Origin: Thauera phenolivorans
Lineage (GTDB): Bacteria > Pseudomonadota > Gammaproteobacteria > Burkholderiales > Rhodocyclaceae
Assembly: GCF_001696715.1 (NCBI RefSeq)
Contig: NZ_MBFM01000003.1
Coordinates: 248,298-309,540, forward strand
Reading direction: 5' to 3'
DNA length: 61,243 bases
Position numbers and translations under genes: made by a program. The notes under the pieces are model-generated. The model was not told the DNA's origin and did no database searches. It saw only the letters and a list, made by a program, of their open reading frames with translations. Each line of letters starts with the position of its first letter. Position 1 is the stretch's first letter. Positions 1 to 11,795 of the stretch are shown here, piece after piece.

Positions 1-508
1 TCTCGACCACCGTGCTGCCCTTCGCGGCAATGCCGAGCAGGGCGGGCAGCTGGCCGATCGCGATCACCAGCGCGGCGCCGGTGATGAAGCCGTGCAGCAC
101 GGGCGCGCCGAGCAGGGCCGCGAGGGTCTCGAGGCGGAGCAGCGCGGCGACGAGGAAGACCGCCGCCATCTCGAGCGCGAGCACCAGCGCCGCGAGGTGG
201 GGCTCGATCCCGTGCGCCGCGCTCACCGCGCCGATCGCCTGCGCGGTCATCATCGCCAGTACCGCCACCGGGCCCACCGCGAGCGTGGTGCTCGAGCCGA
301 ACAGCGCATAACCGACGATCGGCAGCAGGCTCGCCATCACCCCCACCACCGGTGGCAGGCCCGCGAGCATCGCGTAGGCCAGGCTTTGTGGCACCAGCAA
401 GATGGTGACGATGACGGCGGCGACGAGGTCGTCGGTCAGCGCCGATTGCCGATAGGCGCGCCAGCGCCCGGCAAGCGAGGGCGGGGCGATGGCGGTGTCG
501 GTCTGCAT
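1..508 (-). CDS. SulP-family anion (sulfate) permease, 3' part cut by window edge
   Basis: Reading from the ATG at 508-506, the translation begins MQTDTAIAPPSLAGRW and runs to the window edge without a stop, so only the first ~169 residues are present. They contain the SulP/SLC26 N-terminal signature (a DDLVAAVIVTILLVPQSLAYAMLAGLPP-like helix, shown here only in part) followed by several hydrophobic helices. The family carries sulfate or other oxyanions across the inner membrane, often coupled to protons, Na+ or bicarbonate. The gene starts 9 nt after the stop of the metallo-hydrolase gene and has an AGGGCAAGG purine stretch before the ATG, so the two are probably co-transcribed. Substrate cannot be told from this part; a C-terminal STAS domain, if present, lies outside the window. 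Confidence 0.85.
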   Translation of the reverse strand, partial: MQTDTAIAPPSLAGRWRAYRQSALTDDLVAAVIVTILLVPQSLAYAMLAGLPPVVGVMASLLPIVGYALFGSSTTLAVGPVAVLAMMTAQAIGAVSAAHGIEPHLAALVLALEMAAVFLVAALLRLETLAALLGAPVLHGFITGAALVIAIGQLPALLGIAAKGSTVVE

Positions 509-517
509 GCCTTGCCC

Positions 518-1378
518 TTACAGCAGGTCGAGCGGGATCTTCAGGTAGCTGACGCCGTTGTCCTCCGCCGGCGGCAGGTGGCCGGCGCGCACGTTCACCT
601 GCACCGCGGGCAGGATCAGGGTGGGCATCTCCAGGGTCTTGTCGCGTGCGGTGCGCATGGCGACGAACTCGGTCTCGGTGACGCCGTCGTGCACGTGGAC
701 GTTGCTCTCGCGCTGCGCGGCGACCGTGGTTTCCCACACCGGCTCGCGGTCGTCGGGCGGATAGTCGTGGCACAGATGCATCCGGGTGTCGGGCGGCAGC
801 GCGAGTACCTTGCGGATCGAGCGGTAGAGGGTGGCGGCATCGCCGCCGGGGAAGTCGCAGCGCGCGGTGCCATAATCGGGCATGAACAGGGTGTCGCCGA
901 CGAAGGCGTCCTTGCCCACCAGGTAGGTGAGACAGGCCGGGGTGTGGCCGGGCGTGTGGATGACCTCGACCTCGAGCTCGCCGATCGCGAAGCGCTCGCC
1001 GTCCTCGAACAGGTGGTCGAACTCCCGCCCCTCGGTATTCATGTCCCCGGCGTTGAAGATCTTCTTGAACGTCGCCTGCACCTCGCGGATGTGGGCGCCG
1101 ATGCCGATGCGGCCGCCGAGCTTCGACTGCAGGTAGGGCGCGGCGGAGAGGTGGTCGGCGTGGGCGTGGGTTTCGAGCAGCCACTCGACCGTGAGGCCGG
1201 CTTCGCGCACGTAGTCGATCACCTTGTCGGCGCTGTCGCGCGAGGTCCGTCCGGCCTTGGGGTCGTAGTCGAGCACGCTGTCGATGATCGCCGCGCGCGC
1301 AGTGGCCGGGTCCGACATCACGTGGGTGACGGTGGAGGTTTCAGGGTCGAAGAATGACTTGATGTCGGCGGTCGGCAT
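518..1378 (-). CDS. MBL-fold metallo-hydrolase, ETHE1/Blh-like persulfide dioxygenase candidate
   Basis: 286 residues. The metal-binding motif THAHADH is at residues 70-76, HTPGH at 141-145, GDTLF at 161-165 and HLCHDY at 201-206, the ordered ligand set of metallo-beta-lactamase-fold hydrolases. The TARCDFPGGD stretch (171-180) resembles ETHE1/Blh/CstB-type persulfide dioxygenases, which oxidise glutathione persulfide to sulfite with a mononuclear iron. The assignment to that subfamily, rather than glyoxalase II, rests on these motifs and on the neighbouring SulP and SLAC1 transporters; it is inference. An AGGAG Shine-Dalgarno lies 7 nt before the ATG at 1378. There is no fused rhodanese domain, unlike CstB. 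Likely cytoplasmic. Confidence 0.85.
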   Translation of the reverse strand: MPTADIKSFFDPETSTVTHVMSDPATARAAIIDSVLDYDPKAGRTSRDSADKVIDYVREAGLTVEWLLETHAHADHLSAAPYLQSKLGGRIGIGAHIREVQATFKKIFNAGDMNTEGREFDHLFEDGERFAIGELEVEVIHTPGHTPACLTYLVGKDAFVGDTLFMPDYGTARCDFPGGDAATLYRSIRKVLALPPDTRMHLCHDYPPDDREPVWETTVAAQRESNVHVHDGVTETEFVAMRTARDKTLEMPTLILPAVQVNVRAGHLPPAEDNGVSYLKIPLDLL

Positions 1379-1423
1379 GCGGGGGCTCCTGTCTCTTGGG
1401 GTCGTCTTCTTAGGTGGGGTCGT

Positions 1424-2425
1424 TCACTCGGGCACACAGATCCGTGCACGGGCCGCGGCGGCGAGGGTCGCGAGCGTGAGCAGGGCGACGAGTCCGCTCA
1501 GTAGCGCAAGCATGAGCCAGGCCAGTGCGCCATAGAAGCCCGCGCCGCTGCGGGCGGCCATCTCGAAGGTGGCGATCGTCATCGCCGCGAGCGGGAAGGA
1601 ATACGCCCAGGCGGAGATGAAGAAGGGCAGGCGCACGAAGCGCGGCGCGTTGCTCGCGAGCAGCAGGGTGAGGAACAGCGCGGTGAAGTAGAGCACGCGG
1701 GCAAAGGCGTCGATCTCGCCGGCGAGGGCCACATAGGCGAGAAAGCCCGCCGCGGGGGGCGCGATCAGGATGAACAGGGTCGGCGTCAGCCGCGCCGGCA
1801 GCGCCTCGTGGAAGAACAGCCGATAGAGCACGATGGCAAGCAGCGCCAGCCAGAACACGAGGCCGATGCTGAAGAAGAACCAGCTCACATCGGCGGGGGC
1901 GTAGCGCACGCCGACGATCGGGACCAGGATGTTGCCCACCACCGGGATGAACCACGCCGGGTTTACGTGCTTGATGTCGTAGTGGGTGTGGTGGATCCAG
2001 CTGCTCATCGCGTAGAGGGTGAAGCCCAGGTGTGCGCCGCTGCCGATGCCCCAGACCCAGCGCGCGGTGAAGGGTGCGTCGGCAGCCCAGGCGATCGACA
2101 GCAGGATCATTCCGATCGAGATGGCCGGCAGGAAGTTGAGCCGGACTGGATGCTTGCAGTCGGCGCGTACCGCGTCGGGGTGGACCGCCAGTTTGGCGGC
2201 ATACATCGCGAGCAGGAACAGAAATAATGCACTCGCCGCCCAGCGCAGGACGATGCCGATCTCGAGCGGCGCGCCGCCCACATGGGAGGCCTTGATCCAG
2301 GCGATGGCGAGACCGGCGATCCCCATCACGGTGGAAAACAGGGCGACCGGGAAGTGGGCGAGCCTGTCCGCGGGGATGGCGCTGACGGTAGCGGCGGAGG
2401 CGGAGGCGGGGGCGGGGGCGTTCAT
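1424..2425 (-). CDS. SLAC1/TDT (TehA-like) anion channel family protein
   Basis: 333 residues with about ten hydrophobic segments, and a start region (HFPVALFSTVMGIAGLAIAW, residues ~24-43) typical of the SLAC1/TehA/TDT transporters. Members are anion channels or efflux carriers for nitrate, chloride, malate, tellurite or sulfite. Next to a sulfite-generating candidate dioxygenase and a SulP permease, sulfite or related oxyanion export is a reasonable guess but is not shown by the sequence. It lies 45 nt upstream of the metallo-hydrolase gene on the same strand and 24 nt after the DUF2141 gene, so it may be part of one transcript. Start ATG at 2425 lacks a strong ribosome-binding site. Confidence 0.85.
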   Translation of the reverse strand: MNAPAPASASAATVSAIPADRLAHFPVALFSTVMGIAGLAIAWIKASHVGGAPLEIGIVLRWAASALFLFLLAMYAAKLAVHPDAVRADCKHPVRLNFLPAISIGMILLSIAWAADAPFTARWVWGIGSGAHLGFTLYAMSSWIHHTHYDIKHVNPAWFIPVVGNILVPIVGVRYAPADVSWFFFSIGLVFWLALLAIVLYRLFFHEALPARLTPTLFILIAPPAAGFLAYVALAGEIDAFARVLYFTALFLTLLLASNAPRFVRLPFFISAWAYSFPLAAMTIATFEMAARSGAGFYGALAWLMLALLSGLVALLTLATLAAAARARICVPE

Positions 2426-2449
2426 GGTGGCGCCTGCTTGCGTCGAAGC

Positions 2450-2881
2450 TCAGTAGCGGATGTCGATTCCCAGCGCGGTCGCGCCGCTGCCGGGCGCGAG
2501 CTCGAAGGCGCTGTCGTCGAAGGTCGGGGGGCCGATCACGGTGGGGTTGTTGGAAAGACCGTAGCCTTCGGTGGGGAACATGCCGAGGCGGCGGTTGAGT
2601 TCGCCGTTACCGTCTTCGTCATGGTAGGCCATGATCGCGTAGCGGCCCGGCGGCAGGCCGGTGAAGCTCACCCGGACCTCGCCGGCGGCGGCCGGCACCT
2701 CTTGCACCGCGAGTGCGTGCGCTTCCTTGCGGAAGGTCTTCGAATCGGCGTAGAGGCCGACCCGCACGCTGCCACGGTCGTGCTGCACGCCCGACAGGGT
2801 GAGGTCGAGGCGAAGTTCGTCGGCCATCGCGGCAGTGCTGGCGGTGGCCGACAGCAGGAAGGCGAGGAGGTGGGATTTCAT
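2450..2881 (-). CDS. Secreted DUF2141 family protein
   Basis: 143 residues with an N-terminal signal peptide (MKSHLLAFLLSATASTAAMA, cleavage after AMA at ~20). The mature part has the DUF2141 pattern: a beta-rich domain with GSVRVGLYAD, LPPGRYAIMAYHDEDGNGELN and a GYGLSNNP motif. Function of this family is unknown; it is exported and probably periplasmic. The gene is followed closely by the SLAC1 gene on the same strand. I cannot tell whether it shares a role with the sulfur genes around it. Confidence 0.85.
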   Translation of the reverse strand: MKSHLLAFLLSATASTAAMADELRLDLTLSGVQHDRGSVRVGLYADSKTFRKEAHALAVQEVPAAAGEVRVSFTGLPPGRYAIMAYHDEDGNGELNRRLGMFPTEGYGLSNNPTVIGPPTFDDSAFELAPGSGATALGIDIRY

Positions 2882-3044
2882 CTGCGGGTCCTGAAGCCGC
2901 GGCCGCCGGGTATGGGAGCGCCGCTTGGAGCGTGAGAATAAGCAAAAACTAATGTTTTCGGCAATCGGACCGGTTCGCGCCAGCGCCTGACGCCCCCGGG
3001 GGCGGCCGGCTCAGGGATGCACTCTCCTTGCCGGCCGCGTGCAC

Positions 3045-3461
3045 TCAGAAGCCGATGACCTTGCGCCCCGGTTCGAGGAGCGCACGCCCCATGTCGGCCG
3101 GCTTGGCCGCCGTGATGCCGTCCTTCAGGTCCTCCGGCTTGTGGCCGGCATTGGGCAGGTAGAGGGCGCACACCGAAGCCGTCGCCCCCTTCTTCATCGC
3201 TGCGTCGAGCAGCTGGGCGGGCGTGACGTCGTTGGGCTTCAGGGCGTCGCCGCCGGCGTTCTTCAAGGCGAGATCACCCGCCTCGTCGCACAGCAGGATG
3301 TCGACCTGCGCGCCCTGTTCCTGCATCTGGTTGGCGAGCACCATCGCCATGCCCTGGGTCATCGTGCTGTCGTCGTTGAGCACGACGGTCACCGCTTGCT
3401 TTTCGGCCATGGCGGCGCCGGATGCGAAGGCGAGTGCGAGGATTGCGAGGGTCTTCTTCAT
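3045..3461 (-). CDS. Periplasmic DsrE/DsrF-like family protein
   Basis: 138 residues from the ATG at 3461, chosen because GGAGACACACCC precedes it and it begins a clear signal peptide (MKKTLAILALAFASGAAMA). The longer frame upstream has no signal sequence. The mature domain has the DsrE-like Rossmann-type layout: VTVVLNDDSTMTQGMAMVLA, then VDILLCDEAGDLAL with a Cys at about residue 56, then a second Cys in ATASVCALYLPNAG. DsrE proteins take part in sulfur-carrier relays; an exported version could handle periplasmic sulfur, which is inference. It is followed 163 nt downstream by the DUF2141 gene and preceded by a small conserved gene. Confidence 0.85.
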   Translation of the reverse strand: MKKTLAILALAFASGAAMAEKQAVTVVLNDDSTMTQGMAMVLANQMQEQGAQVDILLCDEAGDLALKNAGGDALKPNDVTPAQLLDAAMKKGATASVCALYLPNAGHKPEDLKDGITAAKPADMGRALLEPGRKVIGF

Positions 3462-3511
3462 GGGTGTGTCTCCTGTGTGATCGAAGTGGATCGGGGGTGG
3501 GTCGGTGCCGT

Positions 3512-3904
3512 TCAGGCGGGTTTGCGCAGGCTCAGCACCCACTCGGTCATCTTGCGGTTGGCCTCGGGCATCGGCGCCTCGAGGAAGCTGATGACGAAGC
3601 GGTCGGGCAGTTCGGCGATCCCGATCGAGCGCGGACGCACGGCGAGCATCGCGGGATCGGGCAGCTTGGTGCCGAAGCAGAAGATCAGGTTCTTTGCCGC
3701 GAGGATGTCGGGGCGAATCTCGCCGCCGATCATCTTGGTGTGGCCATAGTGGTCGAACACCGAGATCAGGCGCACCGCAGGATCGACCTCGGCCTTCGCC
3801 TCGAGCGCGCGCAGCAGCTCGTCGAGGTGTTCATAGGGGGTCTCGCTCTTTTCGATTTCGAGCAGGTGGATCGGGTACTTGTCGGCGAGAAGGCGGTTCT
3901 GCAT
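3512..3904 (-). CDS. Small conserved protein, possibly DUF6858 family
   Basis: 130 residues, soluble, no signal peptide or membrane segment. It starts MQNRLLADKYPIHLLEIEKS and contains VDPAVRLISVFDHYGHTKMIGG and a NLIFCFGTKLPDP stretch. I recall this type as a small conserved family seen beside DsrE and peroxiredoxin genes, but the family number is from memory and uncertain. AAGGAAGCCACC before the ATG at 3904 is a good ribosome-binding site. Function unknown; it lies between the periplasmic DsrE gene and the peroxiredoxin, all on the minus strand. Confidence 0.75.
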   Translation of the reverse strand: MQNRLLADKYPIHLLEIEKSETPYEHLDELLRALEAKAEVDPAVRLISVFDHYGHTKMIGGEIRPDILAAKNLIFCFGTKLPDPAMLAVRPRSIGIAELPDRFVISFLEAPMPEANRKMTEWVLSLRKPA

Positions 3905-4081
3905 GGTGGCTTCCTTTCCAGATGGAGATCGAGGGGGCGTCGGCGGCCTTTCCCTGACAGGTCGGGTGCCGGCACCTTCTGACGCGCGAATCTGCCCTGA
4001 CCCTGCCCAAGCCCTGACGACGGTGCGCCCCGACGACCCGCCGTGCGGGCGGGTGGCCGGGGCGGGCCGTGCTCCGAAAGC

Positions 4082-4726
4082 TCAGAGCGACTTGGTCGAG
4101 TAATACCAGTCGACCGTGTCGTAGCCTTCGGCGGCACGCTTGTCGGCGGCCTCCGCGGTCTTGGGCGGCGGCACGATGACCGGCTGGCCCGGAAGCCAGT
4201 TCTCGGGCGTGGCGACGCCGTTCTCGTCCGAGGTCTGCAGGGCCTGCAACAGGCGCACGAACTCGTCGATGCTGCGGCCGTTGCTCATCGGATAGTAGAC
4301 CATCGCGCGCAGGATGCCGTTGGGGTCGATGAAGAAGGTCGCGCGCACCGCCTGGGTGTCTGCGGCGCCGGGGTGGACCATGCCATAGGCACGGGCGACG
4401 TCCATCTTGATGTCCTCGATGATCGGGAACGGGATGTCGACGCCGAACTTCTCCTGGATGTTGCGCGTCCAGGCGAGGTGCGAGAACAGGCTGTCGATCG
4501 AGAGGCCGAGCAGCTCGCAGTTCATCGCGGCGAAGGTGGGGGCGGCCTTGGCGAAGCCGATGAATTCGGTGGTGCACACCGGGGTGAAGTCGGCCGGGTG
4601 GGAGAACAGGATGAGCCACTTGCCAAGATAGTCGGCGAGCGAGCGGTCACCGTGGGTGGTGCGGGCACTGAAGGCCGGGGCCGGCTCATTGAGACGGGGG
4701 AAGCTGGCTTGCTGGACGTCTTCCAT
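4082..4726 (-). CDS. Peroxiredoxin, Prx6 (1-Cys-like) subfamily
   Basis: 214 residues. The peroxidatic cysteine is C51 in the HPADFTPVCTTE motif, and the C-terminal half has the Prx6-type arm ending in TVDWYYSTKSL. It reduces hydrogen peroxide, organic peroxides and possibly peroxynitrite in the cytoplasm. AGGAG lies 8 nt before the ATG at 4726. It heads the minus-strand series running into the small conserved protein and DsrE genes (177-nt gap), so an oxidative or sulfur-stress regulon is possible. The start also fits a family length of 210-220 residues. Confidence 0.93.
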   Translation of the reverse strand: MEDVQQASFPRLNEPAPAFSARTTHGDRSLADYLGKWLILFSHPADFTPVCTTEFIGFAKAAPTFAAMNCELLGLSIDSLFSHLAWTRNIQEKFGVDIPFPIIEDIKMDVARAYGMVHPGAADTQAVRATFFIDPNGILRAMVYYPMSNGRSIDEFVRLLQALQTSDENGVATPENWLPGQPVIVPPPKTAEAADKRAAEGYDTVDWYYSTKSL

Positions 4727-4919
4727 GGTGCATCTCCTGGGGTGGTGGAGGGCTGTCGGTGCCCGACATCACGCAATCCCCGTGCCACCTCCAGGGCGAG
4801 CGAATGAGAAATACTTGCAAACCGCCAGAGCGACTGGCAGTCCGACCGATCCCGGGCGGATGCAGGCCAACCCGATACCGCGTCGATTCCCTGTCAGCGT
4901 GAGCGTGACCTGCCATCCG

Positions 4920-4933
4920 TGACAGCGTTGTCA
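4920..4933. promoter_or_regulatory. Perfect inverted repeat TGACA-N4-TGTCA
   Basis: TGACA GCGT TGTCA lies in the 247-nt gap between the end of the RlmN-like gene and the start of the peroxiredoxin gene, about 190 bp upstream of the peroxiredoxin ATG. It looks like a small dimeric repressor site. No regulator gene is adjacent and no core promoter is obvious beside it, so its role is open. The rest of the gap shows nothing recognisable. Confidence 0.3.
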
Positions 4934-4973
4934 GTCGCCGCTGATGGCAGAGTTGCGTGCGCCGCCGCCGCGA

Positions 4974-6044
4974 TCAGGGCCTGGGCACTGCTTCGATGCG
5001 GATCGCACCGGCGCTGGGAGTGCGGCGTCCCGCGAGGCGCGCGGCAGCGGCCTCGCCGCGGGCGCGCAGCTGGCCGCAGCCGCCGTCGACGTCCTGGCCC
5101 GCCGACTGGCGCAGCTTGGTCAGCACCCCGCGCCGGTGGAGCTGGCGCGCCATTTCGGCGGCGGCCTCCCAGGAGGGGCGGCGGAAGTCGAGTTCCTCCA
5201 CCGTGTTGTAGGGGATCAGGTTCATCACCGCATACCTGCCCGCGAGCAGGCGGGCGATGCCGTCGATCTCCTCAGGGCCGTCGTTGATTCCCTCGAGCAG
5301 GGTCCATTGGTACTGAATCGGATAGCCGGTGTCGCGCGCATAGCGCTCGCCGAGTTCGACCAGCGCGGCCGGATCGATGCGCGGCGCCTGCGGCAGCAGC
5401 CGTTCGCGCAGCGCGGCGCGGGTGCTGTGCAGCGACAGCGCGAGCGCCGGCTTCACCTCGCCATGCGGCAGGCGCTCGAATACGCGGTGGTCGCCAACCG
5501 TGGAGAACACCAGGTTCTTGTGCCCGATGCCGCCCTCGGTGCCAAGCAGCGCGATCGCCTCGAGCACGTTGTCGAGATTGTGCGCCGGCTCGCCCATGCC
5601 CATGAACACCACCTTCTTCACCGTGCGGCGGCGGCGTGCGAGCGCAACCTGGGCGACGATCTCGGCGCTGCCGAGCTGGCGCAGCAACCCGGCGCGGCCG
5701 GTCATGCAGAACACGCAGCCGACCGCGCAGCCGACCTGGGTCGACACGCACAGGCCGTCGCGCGGCAACAGCACGCTCTCCACCGTCTGGCCGTCCGCGA
5801 GCTCGACCAGCAGGCGCGCGGAGTCGTCCTCGCCCGCATGCTCGGAGCGCACGCGGGCGAGCCGCGCGAGCTCGACGTCGAGCGCGGGCAGGGCATTCTG
5901 CAGGGCGAGCGGGAAGAAGTCCTGCGCCCGGCCGCGCCGCGTGTCGAGCGAGCGCTGCTGGCTCCAGGCGCGCAGAAAGCGGGCCTCGTGGGCGGGCTTG
6001 GCGCCGAGCGCGCGCAGGCGCTGGCGGAGGTGTTCGATCTGCAT
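4974..6044 (-). CDS. RlmN-like radical SAM RNA methyltransferase
   Basis: 356 residues from the ATG at 6044 (MQIEHLRQRLRALG). The radical SAM cluster motif is C106-AVG-C110-VF-C113, the methyl-carrier cysteine equivalent is C99 seven residues before it, and the second catalytic cysteine is C323 in DVDGGCGQL, the same spacing logic as RlmN. Other family marks are VVFMGMGEPAHNLDNV and LALSLHSTRA. RlmN makes 2-methyladenosine in 23S rRNA (A2503) and some tRNAs; Cfr-type proteins modify C8. Most genomes keep rlmN near ndk/ispG/hisS, so this copy beside lon may be a paralogue; that cannot be tested here. It begins 56 nt after the lon stop. Confidence 0.88.
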   Translation of the reverse strand: MQIEHLRQRLRALGAKPAHEARFLRAWSQQRSLDTRRGRAQDFFPLALQNALPALDVELARLARVRSEHAGEDDSARLLVELADGQTVESVLLPRDGLCVSTQVGCAVGCVFCMTGRAGLLRQLGSAEIVAQVALARRRRTVKKVVFMGMGEPAHNLDNVLEAIALLGTEGGIGHKNLVFSTVGDHRVFERLPHGEVKPALALSLHSTRAALRERLLPQAPRIDPAALVELGERYARDTGYPIQYQWTLLEGINDGPEEIDGIARLLAGRYAVMNLIPYNTVEELDFRRPSWEAAAEMARQLHRRGVLTKLRQSAGQDVDGGCGQLRARGEAAAARLAGRRTPSAGAIRIEAVPRP

Positions 6045-6100
6045 CGGGCGGGTGACGGGCGGGGCGGAGGGCGATTGTACTGCCCCGCCCCGCGTGCCGC

Positions 6101-8487
<2,387 letters not shown>

Positions 8488-8491
<4 letters not shown>

Positions 8492-8901
8492 CGCTGCGCC
8501 CCCCTGCTCAGCTCGAGCACCAGACAGCCGTTACTGAAGGACTTGCGCACCGAGGCGAACTCCCCGGGCGGCAGTTCGATGCGGCGCTCGAAGCGGCCAT
8601 GCGGGATCTCGAGCTGGCGGATGGTGCCGCGGCGGCAGGCCACCGGCAAGGTGCGCTGGCCGCGGATCACCAGGGTGTGAGCCTCCACCAGCACCTGTAC
8701 CTGCTCCGGCGCCACGTCGGGCAGGGCGACGAGCACCAGCAGGCCGTCGTCCTGTTCGAACACATCCACCGGCGGCGCCCAGCTCGGACCGGAGCGGGCG
8801 TCGCGCTGAAGGCGGAAGAACTGGCGCTGCATGCGCTCGGCGCGGTCGAGCATTTCCAGCGCTTCGCCCCAGATCGAGGCGGCGGGGTCGCGAATCGGCA
8901 T
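8488..8901 (-). CDS. Hsp20/alpha-crystallin family small heat-shock protein
   Basis: 137 residues when started at the ATG at 8901, which has GGAGG 8 nt upstream; a second in-frame ATG at 8916 contains that ribosome-binding site and is less likely. The alpha-crystallin domain spans ~45-130 (PPVDVFEQDDGLLVLVALPD through the RRIELPPGEF and NGCLVLEL strands). Such proteins hold unfolded clients for refolding or for proteases. It is the first gene of a two-gene unit with lon, with a 4-nt overlap, which points to joint use during heat or aggregation stress. The C-terminal I-x-I motif is not evident. Confidence 0.9.
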
Positions 8902-8954
8902 TCTGCTTACCTCCATCGGCCGGCGTCGACTGCCGGCGTCGTGTCGTCGTCCAC

Positions 8955-8984
8955 ACTATAGGTGGTCACAGGATGCCATGTCGG
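8955..8984 (-). promoter_or_regulatory. Candidate sigma70-type promoter of hsp20-lon
   Basis: On the minus strand, CCGACA and TATAGT are separated by 18 bp, about 55 nt before the hsp20 ATG. The -10 is good and the -35 moderate. A sigma32-like reading (CTTGCA then CCCGACAT) overlaps it but fits the heat-shock consensus less well. No CIRCE element is present. Confidence 0.4.
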
Positions 8985-9112
8985 GACGAGGCGGGCGCGC
9001 TGCAAGCCCCCACGTCGCGCGTGTCGCCGGAGCGGTGCCGCCGTCATCGAGCGCGCTGCGGCGAATGCGGCTAGAGTAATGGTCTTAAACGGTTTTTCGG
9101 CGGGAGACGGGC

Positions 9113-9364
9113 TTGATCGAAGTTGAAACGGATGGGCGGACGGATGCGGCCCGCGGATGCGCGGCGCGAAAGCCGGGTGGCCGTGGCGCGCTGATCGGCG
9201 CGTTGCTGGCCTGCGTTTTCGGCCTGCAGGGCTGTGCGGTGGTGGCGGTGACGGGCGCGGTGGTCACGGTGGCGGCCACTGCGGTTTCCACCACCGCAAA
9301 AGTCGCGGGTGCGGGGATCGACCTGATCATCCCGGACGGCGACGATGACGAGGACGACGACTAG
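9113..9364 (+). CDS. Small lipoprotein, TTG start
   Basis: 83 residues. No ATG or GTG is in frame before the lipobox; the TTG at 9113 has GGGAGACGGGC directly upstream. Residues ~27-41 form a hydrophobic signal ending in a lipobox LQG-C41. The mature part is AVVAVTGAVVTVAATAVSTT-like, a short Val/Ala/Thr segment, then an acidic tail DGDDDEDDD. It is probably an envelope-anchored lipoprotein of unknown role, of a type seen widely in proteobacteria as tiny lipoproteins. It lies 54 nt before the accessory ftsH on the same strand and divergent from hsp20-lon, so it may work with the membrane protease. Confidence 0.7.
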   Translation: MIEVETDGRTDAARGCAARKPGGRGALIGALLACVFGLQGCAVVAVTGAVVTVAATAVSTTAKVAGAGIDLIIPDGDDDEDDD

Positions 9365-9418
9365 GGCCACGACCGGGCGACCGCGAGGGCGGTCGGCGGT
9401 ACGAAGGAGCTGAGCGGC

Positions 9419-11248
<1,830 letters not shown>

Positions 11249-11321
11249 CGCCGTGAAAAAGATGTGTGGAGCGTGCGGAATATCACGGACACAACACTTT
11301 TTTTCCGGCAGAATTATATTT

Positions 11322-11525
11322 ATGAATTTAAAGCGAATTCCCTTCCTGCGAGCCTTCGATCCGAGCGAGCGGCGGCACCCTGCGTTTCTGCTGCCGGAAG
11401 GCGTGCTGGAGGCCTATGCGTGCCTTGATCTCGACGTCCAGACGGCGTGTCGCAGCCTGCTGGACGAGGGCGCCGAACGCGCGCTGCAGTTGCGCCAGGC
11501 ATTTCTTCGCCGCACCGCAAATTAA
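11322..11525 (+). CDS. Small hypothetical protein
   Basis: 67 residues from the ATG at 11322 (MNLKRIPFLRAFDPSERRHP). No recognised domain, no signal peptide, no membrane segment; rich in Arg and Leu, probably helical in the C-terminal half (SLLDEGAERALQLRQAFLRR). The 70 nt before it are AT-rich with a run of seven T at 11298-11304, which could be the end of the ftsH transcript; a weak purine stretch GGCAGAA is the only ribosome-binding candidate. It ends just before the tRNA promoter. Coding status is plausible but not proven. Confidence 0.5.
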   Translation: MNLKRIPFLRAFDPSERRHPAFLLPEGVLEAYACLDLDVQTACRSLLDEGAERALQLRQAFLRRTAN

Positions 11526-11528
11526 TTC

Positions 11529-11557
11529 TTGCAACGCAGCACAGGTTTGGGTATAGT
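11529..11557 (+). promoter_or_regulatory. Sigma70 promoter of tRNA-fMet
   Basis: TTGCAA (11529-11534) and TATAGT (11552-11557) are spaced by exactly 17 bp, and the tRNA starts 13 nt after the -10, so transcription would begin at about 11564. The -35 overlaps the end of the small hypothetical gene by no base. Confidence 0.8.
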
Positions 11558-11570
11558 TTGGTTTCTCCGA

Positions 11571-11647
<77 letters not shown>

Positions 11648-11652
11648 GTTTC

Positions 11653-11694
11653 AAGCAAGACGCCAATCCTTCGGGGTTGGCGTTTTGCTTTCCG
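11653..11694 (+). terminator. Intrinsic terminator after tRNA-fMet
   Basis: A 17-bp stem (11653-11669 with 11674-11690, one or two wobbles) closed by a TTCG tetraloop. The 3' arm contains TTTTGCTTT, so it can end transcription from the tRNA promoter 6 nt downstream of CCA. Confidence 0.85.
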
Positions 11695-11708
11695 GGGTCC
11701 GATCGTCT

Positions 11709-11795
11709 GCGGTTACCTTGGCGTGCAGGGACATTCGGGGACGTAACCGCTCGAATTACCTGTTCAGCGGCTTGCTGCGGCTTCGAGGCAGGTAA
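11709..11795 (+). other. Two consecutive inverted repeats in a 230-nt gap
   Basis: GCGGTTAC (11709-11716) pairs with GTAACCGC (11743-11750), and TTACCTG (11756-11762) pairs with CAGGTAA (11789-11795). An AT-rich stretch with TAAT repeats and a small GAGG/CCTC hairpin follows. This lies between the tRNA terminator and the next gene; it could be a leader or a small RNA, or chance. No convincing -35/-10 pair was seen. Confidence 0.3.

Noticed and set aside
4036-4054. ACCCGCC/GGCGGGT hairpin after the peroxiredoxin gene
   Set aside because: No T run on the minus strand follows it; in DNA this GC-rich such hairpins are frequent, so I did not call a terminator.
8955-9010. Sigma32 heat-shock promoter before hsp20
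   Set aside because: CTTGCA and CCCGACAT at suitable distance match the consensus only in part; the overlapping sigma70-type reading was kept at low confidence.
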